Shown in pieces: positions 10,149-18,281 of a stretch of DNA of 64,000 nucleotides (position 1 is its first letter; every line of letters starts with the position of its first letter). The notes below the pieces were generated by a model. It had not been told where the DNA came from, made no database searches, and worked only from the letters and a program-made list of their open reading frames with translations. Source of the DNA: Pyxidicoccus xibeiensis (GTDB lineage: Bacteria > Myxococcota > Myxococcia > Myxococcales > Myxococcaceae); assembly GCF_024198175.1 (NCBI RefSeq), contig NZ_JAJVKV010000004.1, positions 868,001 to 932,000 on the forward strand, read 5' to 3'. A program made the translations under genes and the position numbers.

Positions 10149-10189
10149 ATGGCTGCCATCGGACCCCGGGAGCCATCAATGGCAGCCAT
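10149..10189. promoter_or_regulatory. Candidate operator pair ATGGC-W-GCCAT, copies 2 and 3
   Basis: Palindromes occupy 10149-10159 (ATGGCTGCCAT) and 10179-10189 (ATGGCAGCCAT), 30 bp apart centre to centre, near three helical turns. An extra GCCAT half-site lies at 10172-10176. They sit between the divergent lipoprotein genes starting at 10041 (minus) and 10335 (plus). The same palindrome is found once upstream of the RHS gene, so a common regulator is plausible. Confidence 0.45.
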
Positions 10190-10334
10190 CGATTCCAGCC
10201 GGTCAGCCGGCGCGAGCGCGGGCCGGGGCGTCGGCTTCATCCAGCGAAGGGCCCGTCGAGGCATTCGAGGGTATGGGCCTGCTCCCTCGCCTGCTAGGGT
10301 GCCGCGCCCACTCCACCAGGCACGCCCCGACCCC

Positions 10335-10973
10335 ATGCAACGCTCGACGCTCCCCACCCGAGTCACGGCCGCGCTCCTCAGCGCATTGCTCTTTGCATGT
10401 GGCGCCACCCGTCACGCCGCTCCGGCCAATACCCGCGAGCTCACGCACTTCGTGCTCTTCATCCGGGAGTTGCCGGACGGCACCGTCACCCACTCGTGGC
10501 AGCGCGCAGAAGAGCTGAACCTGGCTGAGTACAGGTTCCTGTCTCGCTCGCGGAGTGGGCCCCGGGGCGTCCTGCCGGTGGTGGCCCGGCCGCGAGACTG
10601 CGACGAGGAAAACCGGGAGTGCGTCCGGGAGTGCAAGTCACGCCCCCTTGGCCGTGGATTCGGACACATCACTTCCGGCAAGGATAGGGATGCCAGGAAA
10701 GACGAGTACTGCCGTGCAAAGTGCTGGCAGGCCTATAGAGACTGCAATGAATTACAGGAATTGAAGCCCCAAGAGTTCACAGCCATCGACAGCGCGGTGG
10801 ACTGGCTGAAGCGCAACCGCAAGGCCGTCCTGGTAGGAAGCGTGGTCGTCGTGGCGGGCGTGGCCTTCATTGTGCTCTCCGCCGGTGCGGGGCTCGTCGT
10901 CCTCGCGCCTGCCGTGCTCCTGGCCGAGCCGGCGACTCCTGCCGAGCCATGGATGGCGGAGGTCTCACCATGA
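10335..10973 (+). CDS. Small Cys-rich lipoprotein, Sit-toxin-like without a toxin domain
   Basis: The start at 10335 gives a lipoprotein signal peptide (MQRSTLPTRV, lipobox LLFAC, Cys22). Residues 95-145 hold a paired-Cys pattern (CDEENRECVRECK, then YCRAKCWQAYRDC). A segment ending DSAVDWLKRNRK follows, then one strongly hydrophobic stretch of about 35 residues and a tail of only some 16 residues. From memory, this Cys pattern plus hydrophobic core resembles the N-terminal carrier part of myxobacterial Sit lipoprotein toxins, which are passed between kin by TraAB-dependent outer-membrane exchange. Those normally continue into a variable C-terminal toxin. The stop overlaps the start of the next gene (ATGA), so the two are translationally coupled. 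Assignment to the Sit family is inference; the hydrophobic segment could itself be the active part. Confidence 0.75.
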   Translation: MQRSTLPTRVTAALLSALLFACGATRHAAPANTRELTHFVLFIRELPDGTVTHSWQRAEELNLAEYRFLSRSRSGPRGVLPVVARPRDCDEENRECVRECKSRPLGRGFGHITSGKDRDARKDEYCRAKCWQAYRDCNELQELKPQEFTAIDSAVDWLKRNRKAVLVGSVVVVAGVAFIVLSAGAGLVVLAPAVLLAEPATPAEPWMAEVSP

Positions 10974-11563
10974 AGAAGGACCCGATGTTCCATTTTCGCG
11001 TCTTGAACCTCCTGGGACGTCTTTGGGAGGAGTCCACGTCCGAGGAAGACAAGGAGTACCTCAGTGCGGCGATGGGTGCGCTCGACTTCATTTCGCAGAC
11101 CGGGCAGTCCCACGACTTCGAGGCCTATCGTGAGAGCGTCCTGGCCGATGCGCCCCCGCTCGTCATCGCGGCTTTCGATACGAAGGAGAGCGCCGAAGCC
11201 TGGCTGAAGAACCACCCCAATCCTCCGTCCGGCGCCCAGGTATTGATTGCAGGCGAGTATCACGACGTCAGGTGGGTTCCAGAGCGCGACCGGCGCTATC
11301 TGCTATCTGGCCGCTCGCTCGAGTACTACCTCCGAGGAATGCTCGACGAAGGGCTCCCCTCACCCGTGGCCACGTTCGCCACTGCGGAGGAAGCCGGGGC
11401 CTGGGTCGACAGCCAGCCGGAGCCCCCACGCCAGGTCGTCATCACCATCGCGGGCGAGCCCCACCTCGTCGCCTACCACCACCGCATCAACCTGCGCGCC
11501 ATCTACCCACTCTCCCGGGCCGCGCCGCCAGGGTCCATCAACTACGACGTGGAGCCCGAGTAG
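10970..11563 (+). CDS. Putative immunity or partner protein with an internal duplication (197 aa)
   Basis: The ATG at 10970 overlaps the upstream stop and has GGAGG about 8 bases before it, so it is preferred to the in-frame ATG at 10949. There is no signal peptide or membrane segment, so it should be cytoplasmic. Residues about 65-115 and 130-185 are two copies of one motif, roughly A-x-F-x-T-x-E-x-A-x-A-W, then P-x-P-P, then I-A-G-E-x-H-x-V (AAFDTKESAEAWL and ATFATAEEAGAWV; LIAGEYHDV and TIAGEPHLV). Position directly behind a lipoprotein fits an immunity gene of a Sit-type cassette. No toxin is present to confirm this. Confidence 0.75.
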   Translation: MKKDPMFHFRVLNLLGRLWEESTSEEDKEYLSAAMGALDFISQTGQSHDFEAYRESVLADAPPLVIAAFDTKESAEAWLKNHPNPPSGAQVLIAGEYHDVRWVPERDRRYLLSGRSLEYYLRGMLDEGLPSPVATFATAEEAGAWVDSQPEPPRQVVITIAGEPHLVAYHHRINLRAIYPLSRAAPPGSINYDVEPE

Positions 11564-11569
11564 CTCGGC

Positions 11570-13144
11570 TCAGCCCGCGCGAGCGCGCGCCGGGTCCTCC
11601 GCCGTTTCGAGCGGCGGCACGTACGGCCAGCCCGGCAGCGGCCCCTTGCCGGCCTCGCGCGTGAGGTAGTCCGCCGCGATGTTCGCGCTCTCCATGATGG
11701 TCAGCAGCCCGCTGCCCGGGTGCGTGCCGCCGCCCACCCAGTAGAGCCCTTCGATGTCGCGGTTCTTCACCTTCGGCCGCATCGGGCCCAATTGCAGCCA
11801 CGTGTGCGACAGGTTGAACACCGCGCCGCGGAACACGTTGAAGTCGTCCCGCCACGTCTGGGCCGTGAAGTAGCGCTCCTCGCGGATGTGCTCGCGCACG
11901 CCCTTGAGCCCCACCTTCTCCAGCATCTTCGGGATGCGCTCGCGCAGCTTCTGCTCCGTCTGGGCCCAGTCCACGTCCCTCGCCGTGTTCGGCGTGGGCA
12001 CCAGCACGTACAGCGTGGAGTGCCCCTTAGGCGCCCCGGACGGGTCCGTCACGGTGGGGTTGCACACGTAGAAGGGCGGGTCGTCCACGTCCACGTGCCG
12101 GTCCTCCAGCGCGTCGCGGTCCGTGCGCCGGGCCGCGTCCGACAGGTAGATGAGGTGGTGCGGCAGGTCCGAGTACACCGTGTCCAGCCCGTAGTACGCC
12201 ATGAAGGTGCTGCACGAGTACTTCGCCTTCTCCAGTGCCGTGTCCGTCAGCCGCGAGCCCTCGCGCGCCCCGGACGGAATCAGCTTCGTCGCCGCGTACG
12301 CCAGGTCCGCGTTCACCACCACCGCGTCCGCGTCCAGCACCGTGCCGTCCGCCAGCTTCACGCCCACCGCCCGGCCCGCGTCCACCCTCACCTGCTCCAC
12401 CGCCGTGCCCATGCGGAAGGTGGCGCCCAGGTCCTGCGCACAGCGCATCATCCCCCGAGACAGCTCGCGGAAGCCGCCCTCCACGTGCCACACGCCGAAG
12501 GCCAGCTCCAGGAACGGAATCACGCTGAACACCGACGAGCACGTCGTCGGGTGCAGGCCCAGGTACTTGGACGGGTACGCCAGCGCGTACGTCATCCGGT
12601 CGTCGTGGAAGAAGGAGTCCAGCTGCTTGTACAGCGTCTGCCAGGGCTTGAAGCGCAGCGTGGGCGCCAGCCGCCAGGGCGCGTAGTACGCGAGGCTGCC
12701 CGCGTTGGTGCAGATGAACTTCTCGTACGCAATCGCGTACTTCTCCCGCCCCTCCTCCATCCACCGGCGCAGCGCGGGGCCCTTGTCCGGGCCGAAGCGG
12801 GACAGCTCCGCCTCCATCCGCGCCATGTCCTTCGTGGTGTCCAGGTGCGTGCCGTCCCAGAAGTGCACCCGCGTGTTGGTGTCCAGCGGGACGAGCTTCA
12901 CGTAGTCCTCGATGCGCCTGCCCGCCCGCCGGAAGATCTGCTCCAGCACGCCCGGGAGCTGGAGGATGGACGGCCCGGTGTCGAGCGCGTACTCGCCCTG
13001 CGCCCCGAGCGTCAGCCCCTTCATCCGCCCCCCGGGCACCGGGTCCTTCTCCACCACGGTGACGCGCAGCCCCTGCCCTGCCAGGTTGATGGCGGCCGAC
13101 AGCCCCCCGGGCCCGGCTCCCACGACGATGACGTGACGCACCAT
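11570..13144 (-). CDS. crtI: CrtI-family carotenoid desaturase (phytoene dehydrogenase)
   Basis: This is an FAD-dependent desaturase acting on C40 carotenoid precursors, 524 residues, normal for the family. The Rossmann motif VIVVGAGPGGLSAA is at residues 5-18, followed by VVEKDPVPGGRM. The C-terminal FAD signature is GLYWVGGGTHPGSGLLTIMESA. The ATG at 13144 is chosen because the dinucleotide fold begins three residues later; the frame stays open upstream to 13546 but lacks homology there. It stands alone rather than in a carotenoid operon. In Myxococcus xanthus the light-induced phytoene desaturase gene carC is likewise unlinked to the carB cluster, so orthology to carC is a reasonable inference. 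It ends 6 bp from the convergent partner gene at 11563. A perfect palindrome lies 31-46 bp upstream of the start. Confidence 0.93.
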   Translation of the reverse strand: MVRHVIVVGAGPGGLSAAINLAGQGLRVTVVEKDPVPGGRMKGLTLGAQGEYALDTGPSILQLPGVLEQIFRRAGRRIEDYVKLVPLDTNTRVHFWDGTHLDTTKDMARMEAELSRFGPDKGPALRRWMEEGREKYAIAYEKFICTNAGSLAYYAPWRLAPTLRFKPWQTLYKQLDSFFHDDRMTYALAYPSKYLGLHPTTCSSVFSVIPFLELAFGVWHVEGGFRELSRGMMRCAQDLGATFRMGTAVEQVRVDAGRAVGVKLADGTVLDADAVVVNADLAYAATKLIPSGAREGSRLTDTALEKAKYSCSTFMAYYGLDTVYSDLPHHLIYLSDAARRTDRDALEDRHVDVDDPPFYVCNPTVTDPSGAPKGHSTLYVLVPTPNTARDVDWAQTEQKLRERIPKMLEKVGLKGVREHIREERYFTAQTWRDDFNVFRGAVFNLSHTWLQLGPMRPKVKNRDIEGLYWVGGGTHPGSGLLTIMESANIAADYLTREAGKGPLPGWPYVPPLETAEDPARARAG

Positions 13145-13174
13145 GACTCCCTGATGCCTGAAACCGCCGGACGT

Positions 13175-13190
13175 TGCACCTTCCGGTGCA
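13175..13190. promoter_or_regulatory. Palindrome upstream of crtI
   Basis: TGCACC-TTCC-GGTGCA is a perfect 6-4-6 inverted repeat 31-46 bp before the crtI start. It could be an operator or a 5' leader hairpin. It does not look like the CarA/CarH operator as I remember it. Confidence 0.35.
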
Positions 13191-13337
13191 CGGGCGGACG
13201 AATGGCCTCTGCCCGTTTCACCTGGCGGACATGCGGAGGCACCAGTTGCGGCAGGGGGCTCCCACCCCCCGGGTTTCCTGTTTATCGCCCTGAAGGGCCC
13301 TATCCCGGGTCCAGCGCTCCGTGCTTTCCGCCACACC

Positions 13338-15164
13338 GTGCCCACCCTCCCGTCCACCTCTCCGCGCCGGAACGCCGCAGCGTATGGCGCGCTGTTGCTG
13401 GGCCTGCTCATCACCGCCGTGGCCACGCTCCACGTGCAGCGGGGCATCCAGGAGCGGAGAGAGCGGCGCTTCGAGGAGGCGGTCCGCGATGGCACCCTCG
13501 GGCTCCAGCAGCGCCTGGACATGTACCAGGCCATGCTGCTGGGCACGCGCGGCCTGTTCAGCAGCAGCCAGAAGGTGGAGCGGGACGAGTTCCACGCGTA
13601 CGTGGAGAGCCTCGAGCTGCGGCGGCGCTACCCGGGCATCCAGGGCATCGGCTTCGCGCAGCGGCTGACGCGCGAGTCCCTGGAGGCGCACGAGGCCCAG
13701 ATGCGGGCCGAGGGCCTGGAGCACTACCGCGTCTGGCCGGAGGGTGAGCGCGCGCAGTACAGCTCCGTCGTCTTCCTGGAGCCCCTGGACGCGCGAAACC
13801 GCCGCGCCCTCGGCTTCGACATGTTCTCCGAGCCCACCCGCCAGGAGGCCATGCAGCGCGCGATGGAGACGGGGCAGCCGGCGGCCAGCGGCGAGGTGCG
13901 GCTCGTCCAGGAAGTGGGCTCGGACGTGCAGTCCGGCTTCCTCCTGTACGTGCCCGTCTACAACGGGCTGGAGCCCTCCACGCCCGAGGCGCGCCGGAAG
14001 TCCCTGCGGGGCTTCGTCTATGCGCCGTTCCGCATGAGGGACCTGGTGGAGGGCATGCGCTTTCCTGGCTTCCAGGGCACCGTCGACCTGGACATCCATG
14101 ACGGCGGTCAGGCGCATCCGGACACCGTCCTCTTCAGCTCGCGCCCGCCCGGCCCCGGCTGGGAGGACGCCGTCCGGCTGGGCCTGCGCCGCGAGGTGCC
14201 CCTGTCCGTGGCGGGGCGGTCGTGGACGCTGGTGTTCACCGCGCGCGAGTCCTTCATCGAGAGCAACAGCGCCGTGCAGCGCTTCACGGTGGTGGGCGCG
14301 GGCCTGCTGGTCACCCTGCTGCTGTTCCTCATCAACCGCGCCCAGGGCAACGCCCGGGCCGCGGCCGAGGCCGCCAGCGCGGAGCAGCAGCGGCTGGCGA
14401 GCGAGGCCCGGGCGGCGGTGCGCGTGCGCGACGAGTTCCTCAGCGTCGCCGCACACGAGCTGCGCACACCGCTCACGTCGCTGAAGCTCCAGCTCCAGCT
14501 GCTCTACCGGCAGCTGCGCCAGGGGACACCGCTGGACGCCGCGCGCGTGGAGCGCGGAGTGGACTCGTGCGAGCGGCAGACGACGCGGCTGTCGCAGCTG
14601 GTGGACAGCCTGCTGGATGTGTCCCGGCTGGCGAGCGGCCGCATGGAGCTGCAGTTGGAGCCGCTGGAGCTGGGCGAGGTGGTGCGCGAGCTGGTCCGCC
14701 GCTTCGAGTCGGACGCGCAGCAGGCGGACGTGCGGCTGACGGTGGACGCACCGGAGCCCGTCTCCGGGCAGTGGGACCGGCTGCGGCTGGAGCAGGTGCT
14801 CACCAACCTGGTGTCCAACGCGCTCAAGTACGGCCATGGCGCCCCGGTGGACGTGCGCGTGCGCGGCGACGGCACGCATGCACGCCTGGAGGTGACGGAC
14901 CGCGGTATCGGCATCGCCCCCGAGGACCTGCGGCGCATCTTCGAGCGCTTCGAGCGCGCCGTGTCGAGCCGCCATTACGGAGGGCTGGGGCTGGGGCTGT
15001 TCATCACCCGCGAGCTCGTGGAGGCACTGGGAGGGCACATCTCCGTGGAGAGCCTCCCCGGCCAGGGGGCCACCTTCACGGTGCGGCTGCCGCTGAGGGG
15101 GCCGGGGACGGGGAATGGCGGGACGCAGGCTCCGGCCGAGCCGCCCGGGGCGCCGCTGCACTGA
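13338..15164 (+). CDS. Membrane histidine kinase with CHASE sensor domain
   Basis: Start is GTG at 13338; the first in-frame ATG would remove the first membrane helix. Residues 14-33 form TM1. Residues about 75-250 form a periplasmic CHASE domain (RRRYPGIQGIGFAQRL, later ALGFDMFSEPTRQEAM). TM2 is near residues 314-331. HisKA follows with the phospho-acceptor H373 in VAAHELRTPLTSL. The HATPase_c domain has the N-box (NLVSNALKYG), G1 (DRGIGIAPEDL) and G2 (GGLGLGLFITRELV). There is no receiver and no adjacent regulator gene, so it is an orphan sensor kinase. The CHASE ligand is usually a small molecule, unknown here. The gene is divergent from crtI. Its catalytic core closely matches those of the kinases at 52848 and 60772. 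Confidence 0.92.
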   Translation: MPTLPSTSPRRNAAAYGALLLGLLITAVATLHVQRGIQERRERRFEEAVRDGTLGLQQRLDMYQAMLLGTRGLFSSSQKVERDEFHAYVESLELRRRYPGIQGIGFAQRLTRESLEAHEAQMRAEGLEHYRVWPEGERAQYSSVVFLEPLDARNRRALGFDMFSEPTRQEAMQRAMETGQPAASGEVRLVQEVGSDVQSGFLLYVPVYNGLEPSTPEARRKSLRGFVYAPFRMRDLVEGMRFPGFQGTVDLDIHDGGQAHPDTVLFSSRPPGPGWEDAVRLGLRREVPLSVAGRSWTLVFTARESFIESNSAVQRFTVVGAGLLVTLLLFLINRAQGNARAAAEAASAEQQRLASEARAAVRVRDEFLSVAAHELRTPLTSLKLQLQLLYRQLRQGTPLDAARVERGVDSCERQTTRLSQLVDSLLDVSRLASGRMELQLEPLELGEVVRELVRRFESDAQQADVRLTVDAPEPVSGQWDRLRLEQVLTNLVSNALKYGHGAPVDVRVRGDGTHARLEVTDRGIGIAPEDLRRIFERFERAVSSRHYGGLGLGLFITRELVEALGGHISVESLPGQGATFTVRLPLRGPGTGNGGTQAPAEPPGAPLH

Positions 15165-15175
15165 AGTGCGGTGAG

Positions 15176-16321
15176 CTACGGCCGGGTCGTGATGTCGTCC
15201 TGGGAGAAGCCGTGCTCGGGCGGCGGGCCCTCCTCGCCCAGGCGCTCTCCGGCCTCCATCAGGGCCTCGCGAATCTCCCGCACCGCGCAGGAGCCGCCGT
15301 AGTCCCCCAGCTCCCGCAGCCGCTGGCGCAGGTCCAGCTCCGCGTCCAGTGCCGCCGCGTAGCGCCCGGACGGCTCGCGGCGCAGCAGCGTGTGGAGGAC
15401 GTGCCGCAGCGGTGCGGAGAGCGTCGCCGCCGCGGCCTCCACGTCCTCCGGGGTGAAGCTGGCGGCGCGGGTGACGAGCTCCTCCGGGTCCGGGTGCCGC
15501 CACTCCTGCTTCACCCGGGCAATGGCGTGCTTCACGCGGGCCCTGTCCTGCTCGGGCACCCGCGCCCAGAGCTGGCGGCGGCCCAGGCTCCCGGCGTCGA
15601 GCAGGTGCTTGCCCGTGGCCAGCTCCAGCAGCGTCAGCCCCAGCATGAACAGGTCCGAGCGCGCATCCTCGCGGCCGCCCAGCAGCACCTCGGGCGAGGC
15701 GTAGAACACGTCGCCCCGGGCACGCGGCAGGCTGGTGATGCGCCGCCCGGGCAGGCAGGAGCGCGCGAGGCCGAAGTCCGTGAGCTTCACCCGGCCCGAC
15801 CACGACACCCGGATGCGCGTGGGGTCGATGGCCCGGTGGACGATGCCCAGCGGCACACCCCGCGCGTCGTGGCGCCGGTGCGCGTGGGACAGCGCGGAGG
15901 CCACGCTCGTCCCCACGTGCAGCACGAAGGACTCGGAGAAGCAGCGCCCTCTCAGGTCCGCCAGGTTGATGAGCGTCTCCAGCGAGCGTCCGCTGACGCA
16001 CTCGGTGACGACGTAGAGAGCGCCTTTGACTTCGTGCACCCCGTGCACCCGGGCGATGTGCGGGTGGTCCAGGTGCGCGGCCAGGCGGACCTCGTCCTCC
16101 AGCCGCCCGCGGGCGCGCCGCGACTCCTCGGTGAGGAGGGGAAGCGGAAGCACCTTGAGGATGACGTCCCCGAGCACCTCCTCGGGCGTGCGCTGGCGGG
16201 CCAGCAGGAGGCGCTCCCCGTGGTGCCCGGGCCCCAGGTCCATGAGGCACTCGTAGGACACGGAGCCGAGTGAAAAGAGGACGACTCCCGGCGGGAACGC
16301 CGGGCGCTCGGAGAAGGGCAT
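15176..16321 (-). CDS. Ser/Thr protein kinase-like protein, probable pseudokinase
   Basis: The 381-residue cytoplasmic protein has a eukaryotic-type kinase fold. The VAIK-type lysine is present (VILKVLP, Lys56) and so are DFG (TDFGLAR, D182) and the APE equivalent (YASPEVLL). The catalytic loop reads VHRAIDPTRI at 161-170 where active kinases have HRDxKPxN. The catalytic Asp is Ala164, the loop Lys is Asp166 and the Mg-binding Asn is Arg169. The glycine-rich loop is also poor (DLGPGHHGERLL). It may therefore bind nucleotide but not transfer phosphate. A C-terminal helical region of about 120 residues follows. Start at 16321 is the only in-frame ATG before the kinase fold. It converges with the CHASE kinase gene, 11 bp away. 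Confidence 0.87.
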   Translation of the reverse strand: MPFSERPAFPPGVVLFSLGSVSYECLMDLGPGHHGERLLLARQRTPEEVLGDVILKVLPLPLLTEESRRARGRLEDEVRLAAHLDHPHIARVHGVHEVKGALYVVTECVSGRSLETLINLADLRGRCFSESFVLHVGTSVASALSHAHRRHDARGVPLGIVHRAIDPTRIRVSWSGRVKLTDFGLARSCLPGRRITSLPRARGDVFYASPEVLLGGREDARSDLFMLGLTLLELATGKHLLDAGSLGRRQLWARVPEQDRARVKHAIARVKQEWRHPDPEELVTRAASFTPEDVEAAAATLSAPLRHVLHTLLRREPSGRYAAALDAELDLRQRLRELGDYGGSCAVREIREALMEAGERLGEEGPPPEHGFSQDDITTRP

Positions 16322-16487
16322 GGGGCGGACTCCTGGCGGGCCACGGGGAGCGGGACGCCGCGCGAAGAATGCACGGACCCTACCGCCGGGGAGGGATGGA
16401 AGTGAACGACCCGTGAAGTGGGGCGCGCTCGTTATCGCAACCCGGATGCATCAACCCTGGAATGCCAAGAGTCTTTACATCCAGAGG

Positions 16488-18281
16488 CTACGGCCAGATG
16501 GAGACGGCCTCGAAGACGGACACCCGGTTGTACAGCAGGGCCCCGCGCTTGCTGCCCTCTGCCACCGGGTTGAGGGGGTAGTTCCCCAGGTGGAGGCAGA
16601 CGGGGATCTCCGTGCCGTCGGGGAACTTCGCACGGGTATAGCGGCCCACCAGGAAGAGGCGGCCGTCCTTCTCCACCGTCTTGAGCCGGCCGTAGACCAG
16701 CGTGCCAATGTAGTCGGGACCCTCGACGCGGCCGACGACCTCTCCATCGCGGAACACGCCCAGCCTGCCGGTTCCTCCCCACTTCGCGTCTTCGTCGGGC
16801 TGCTGGATGTCGACGGTGCCGCGTCCCTGCCACCGGCTCGCCGTGAGGGTCTCCTCCATGGCGAGGCGTGTCGACTTGGGACACACCTCTTCCCTCTCGG
16901 GCATCACCTGGGCCCCCGGGCAGCCCAGCAGCGCGGCGGTGAAGACACCCACCGTGGCGCAGCGGGCCAGCACTTCGGCGGAGAGGGCGGGCCTGGACCT
17001 GTCGGGCTTCTGGGGGACGGGCTGGGCGGGAGCTGGCTTCACGGCGGGGGCTTCCTTCTGGGTGGGGGCCACGGGACGGGACGGTAGTGCAACGCCGGAC
17101 GGCGGAGCCGGGGAAGGCAGGTGCCCGGCATCCTGCCCGGGAACCGTGGCCTCCGGCACTGGCCGGGCCTCCGGTGCCGCGACAGACCTGTCTGGCTGTC
17201 CGACAGGTTCTCGCCGCGCCACGAAGACGAGGACCCCGACGATGGCGAGCAGCACTGCGCCCGCCGTCACCCGCCAGTGCTTCCAGGGGCGGGCACCACG
17301 GGGCCTGACCGCGCCATCCCCAGGAGAAGTGGAGGGTGTGCCAGGCGGAAAGACGGGCACGGCCCACACCGCACCTGGCTGGGTGGCCAGGTCCTCCAGC
17401 TCCCTCCGCATCGCGTCGGCCGTGGCCGGGCGCAGGCGAGGCTCACGCGCCAGCAGCCGGTCGAGCAGCGCGCTCAGGGCCTCCGGCACGCGCTCGTTGA
17501 CCTCCCGGGCCGGTGGCGGCCCCCACATGGGGCTGTTGAGGTCCTGGCGCGGGCTGTCGCGCTGTCGCGCTGGCACGGTGGGCGTGGAGTCCGTCACCGC
17601 GTCATACAGGCACGCGGCCAGGGAGAACTGGTCGTCCGCCGGCTGGAAGTCATAGCGTGCGTCCGGGCGCATGCGGTTGTCGCTCCAGAACTCCACCGCC
17701 CGCGGGTCCCGGTAGCGGTGGGTGCCCGGTGGCAGCGGCCCGTCCGTCACGTCCTCCGCCAGCACGTAGTCGCCTGCGTTGAAGTCCGCGAGGAACGGCT
17801 CGCCGTCCGCCCCGCGCACCAGGATGTTGCCGGGAGACAGGTCGCGGTGGAGGAAGCCCCGGCCATGGACGTAGGCCAGCGCGGAGGCCAGCTTCGCGAA
17901 CAGGCCCAGCACCTGGACAAAGGAGGGGCGCTGCGTCTCCAGCCACTCCGCCAGCGTCCAGCCGTCGACGTAGTCCACCACCAGGTAGCAGTAGCCGTCT
18001 CTCAGGTAGGGCCAGCGGCCCCAGGCATGGACTCGCAGGATGTTCGGGTGGCTCAGGTGGATGAGGCAGCCCAGTTCCTTCATCATCCGCCGGTCCGTCT
18101 GCTCCGGGTCCGCGCTGGCCTCGCGGTGCAGCCCCAGCTTGAGGGCATATTGCTCGCCGTCCCGCTCCACCCGGTACACCGCGCCATAGGAGCCGTGGCC
18201 CAGCAGGGAGAGGATGCGGTAGCCGTCGATGTACGCGCCCGGCCTGAGATACTCGGGACGCCTGTCCTCCGCCGCGCTCAT
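16488..18281 (-). CDS. Membrane Ser/Thr protein kinase with variant DFN motif, partner of DUF2381
   Basis: The 597-residue protein starts at 18281, overlapping the DUF2381 stop by ATGA. Kinase domain about residues 20-290: glycine loop LGHGSYGAVY, ALK Lys48, HRDLSPGN with D147 and N152. The Mg motif is DFN (D166) instead of DFG, and kinase subdomain VIII looks weak. A proline-rich linker surrounds one TM helix near residues 335-355. The C-terminal ~180 residues follow (ALLGCPGAQVMPEREEVCPKST, then a short beta-rich extracytoplasmic module). This C-terminal module, and pairing with a DUF2381 gene, is typical of a myxobacterial kinase family. The pair probably senses at the envelope and signals to the cytoplasm; the substrate is unknown. 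Confidence 0.9.
   Translation of the reverse strand: MSAAEDRRPEYLRPGAYIDGYRILSLLGHGSYGAVYRVERDGEQYALKLGLHREASADPEQTDRRMMKELGCLIHLSHPNILRVHAWGRWPYLRDGYCYLVVDYVDGWTLAEWLETQRPSFVQVLGLFAKLASALAYVHGRGFLHRDLSPGNILVRGADGEPFLADFNAGDYVLAEDVTDGPLPPGTHRYRDPRAVEFWSDNRMRPDARYDFQPADDQFSLAACLYDAVTDSTPTVPARQRDSPRQDLNSPMWGPPPAREVNERVPEALSALLDRLLAREPRLRPATADAMRRELEDLATQPGAVWAVPVFPPGTPSTSPGDGAVRPRGARPWKHWRVTAGAVLLAIVGVLVFVARREPVGQPDRSVAAPEARPVPEATVPGQDAGHLPSPAPPSGVALPSRPVAPTQKEAPAVKPAPAQPVPQKPDRSRPALSAEVLARCATVGVFTAALLGCPGAQVMPEREEVCPKSTRLAMEETLTASRWQGRGTVDIQQPDEDAKWGGTGRLGVFRDGEVVGRVEGPDYIGTLVYGRLKTVEKDGRLFLVGRYTRAKFPDGTEIPVCLHLGNYPLNPVAEGSKRGALLYNRVSVFEAVSIWP

Noticed and set aside
13145..13337. A CarA/CarH-type or ECF (CarQ) promoter for crtI
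   Set aside because: I looked for a GGAAC-type -35 box and the known operator half-sites and found no convincing match; only an unrelated palindrome is present.
13218..16250. A 1010-codon minus-strand open frame across the CHASE kinase and pseudokinase region
   Set aside because: It spans two real genes and an intergenic space and has only shadow composition.
16322..16487. A sigma-54 promoter near GGCATTCCAGGGTTGATGC on the minus strand
   Set aside because: The GG and GC dinucleotides are 15 bases apart, not the required 10.
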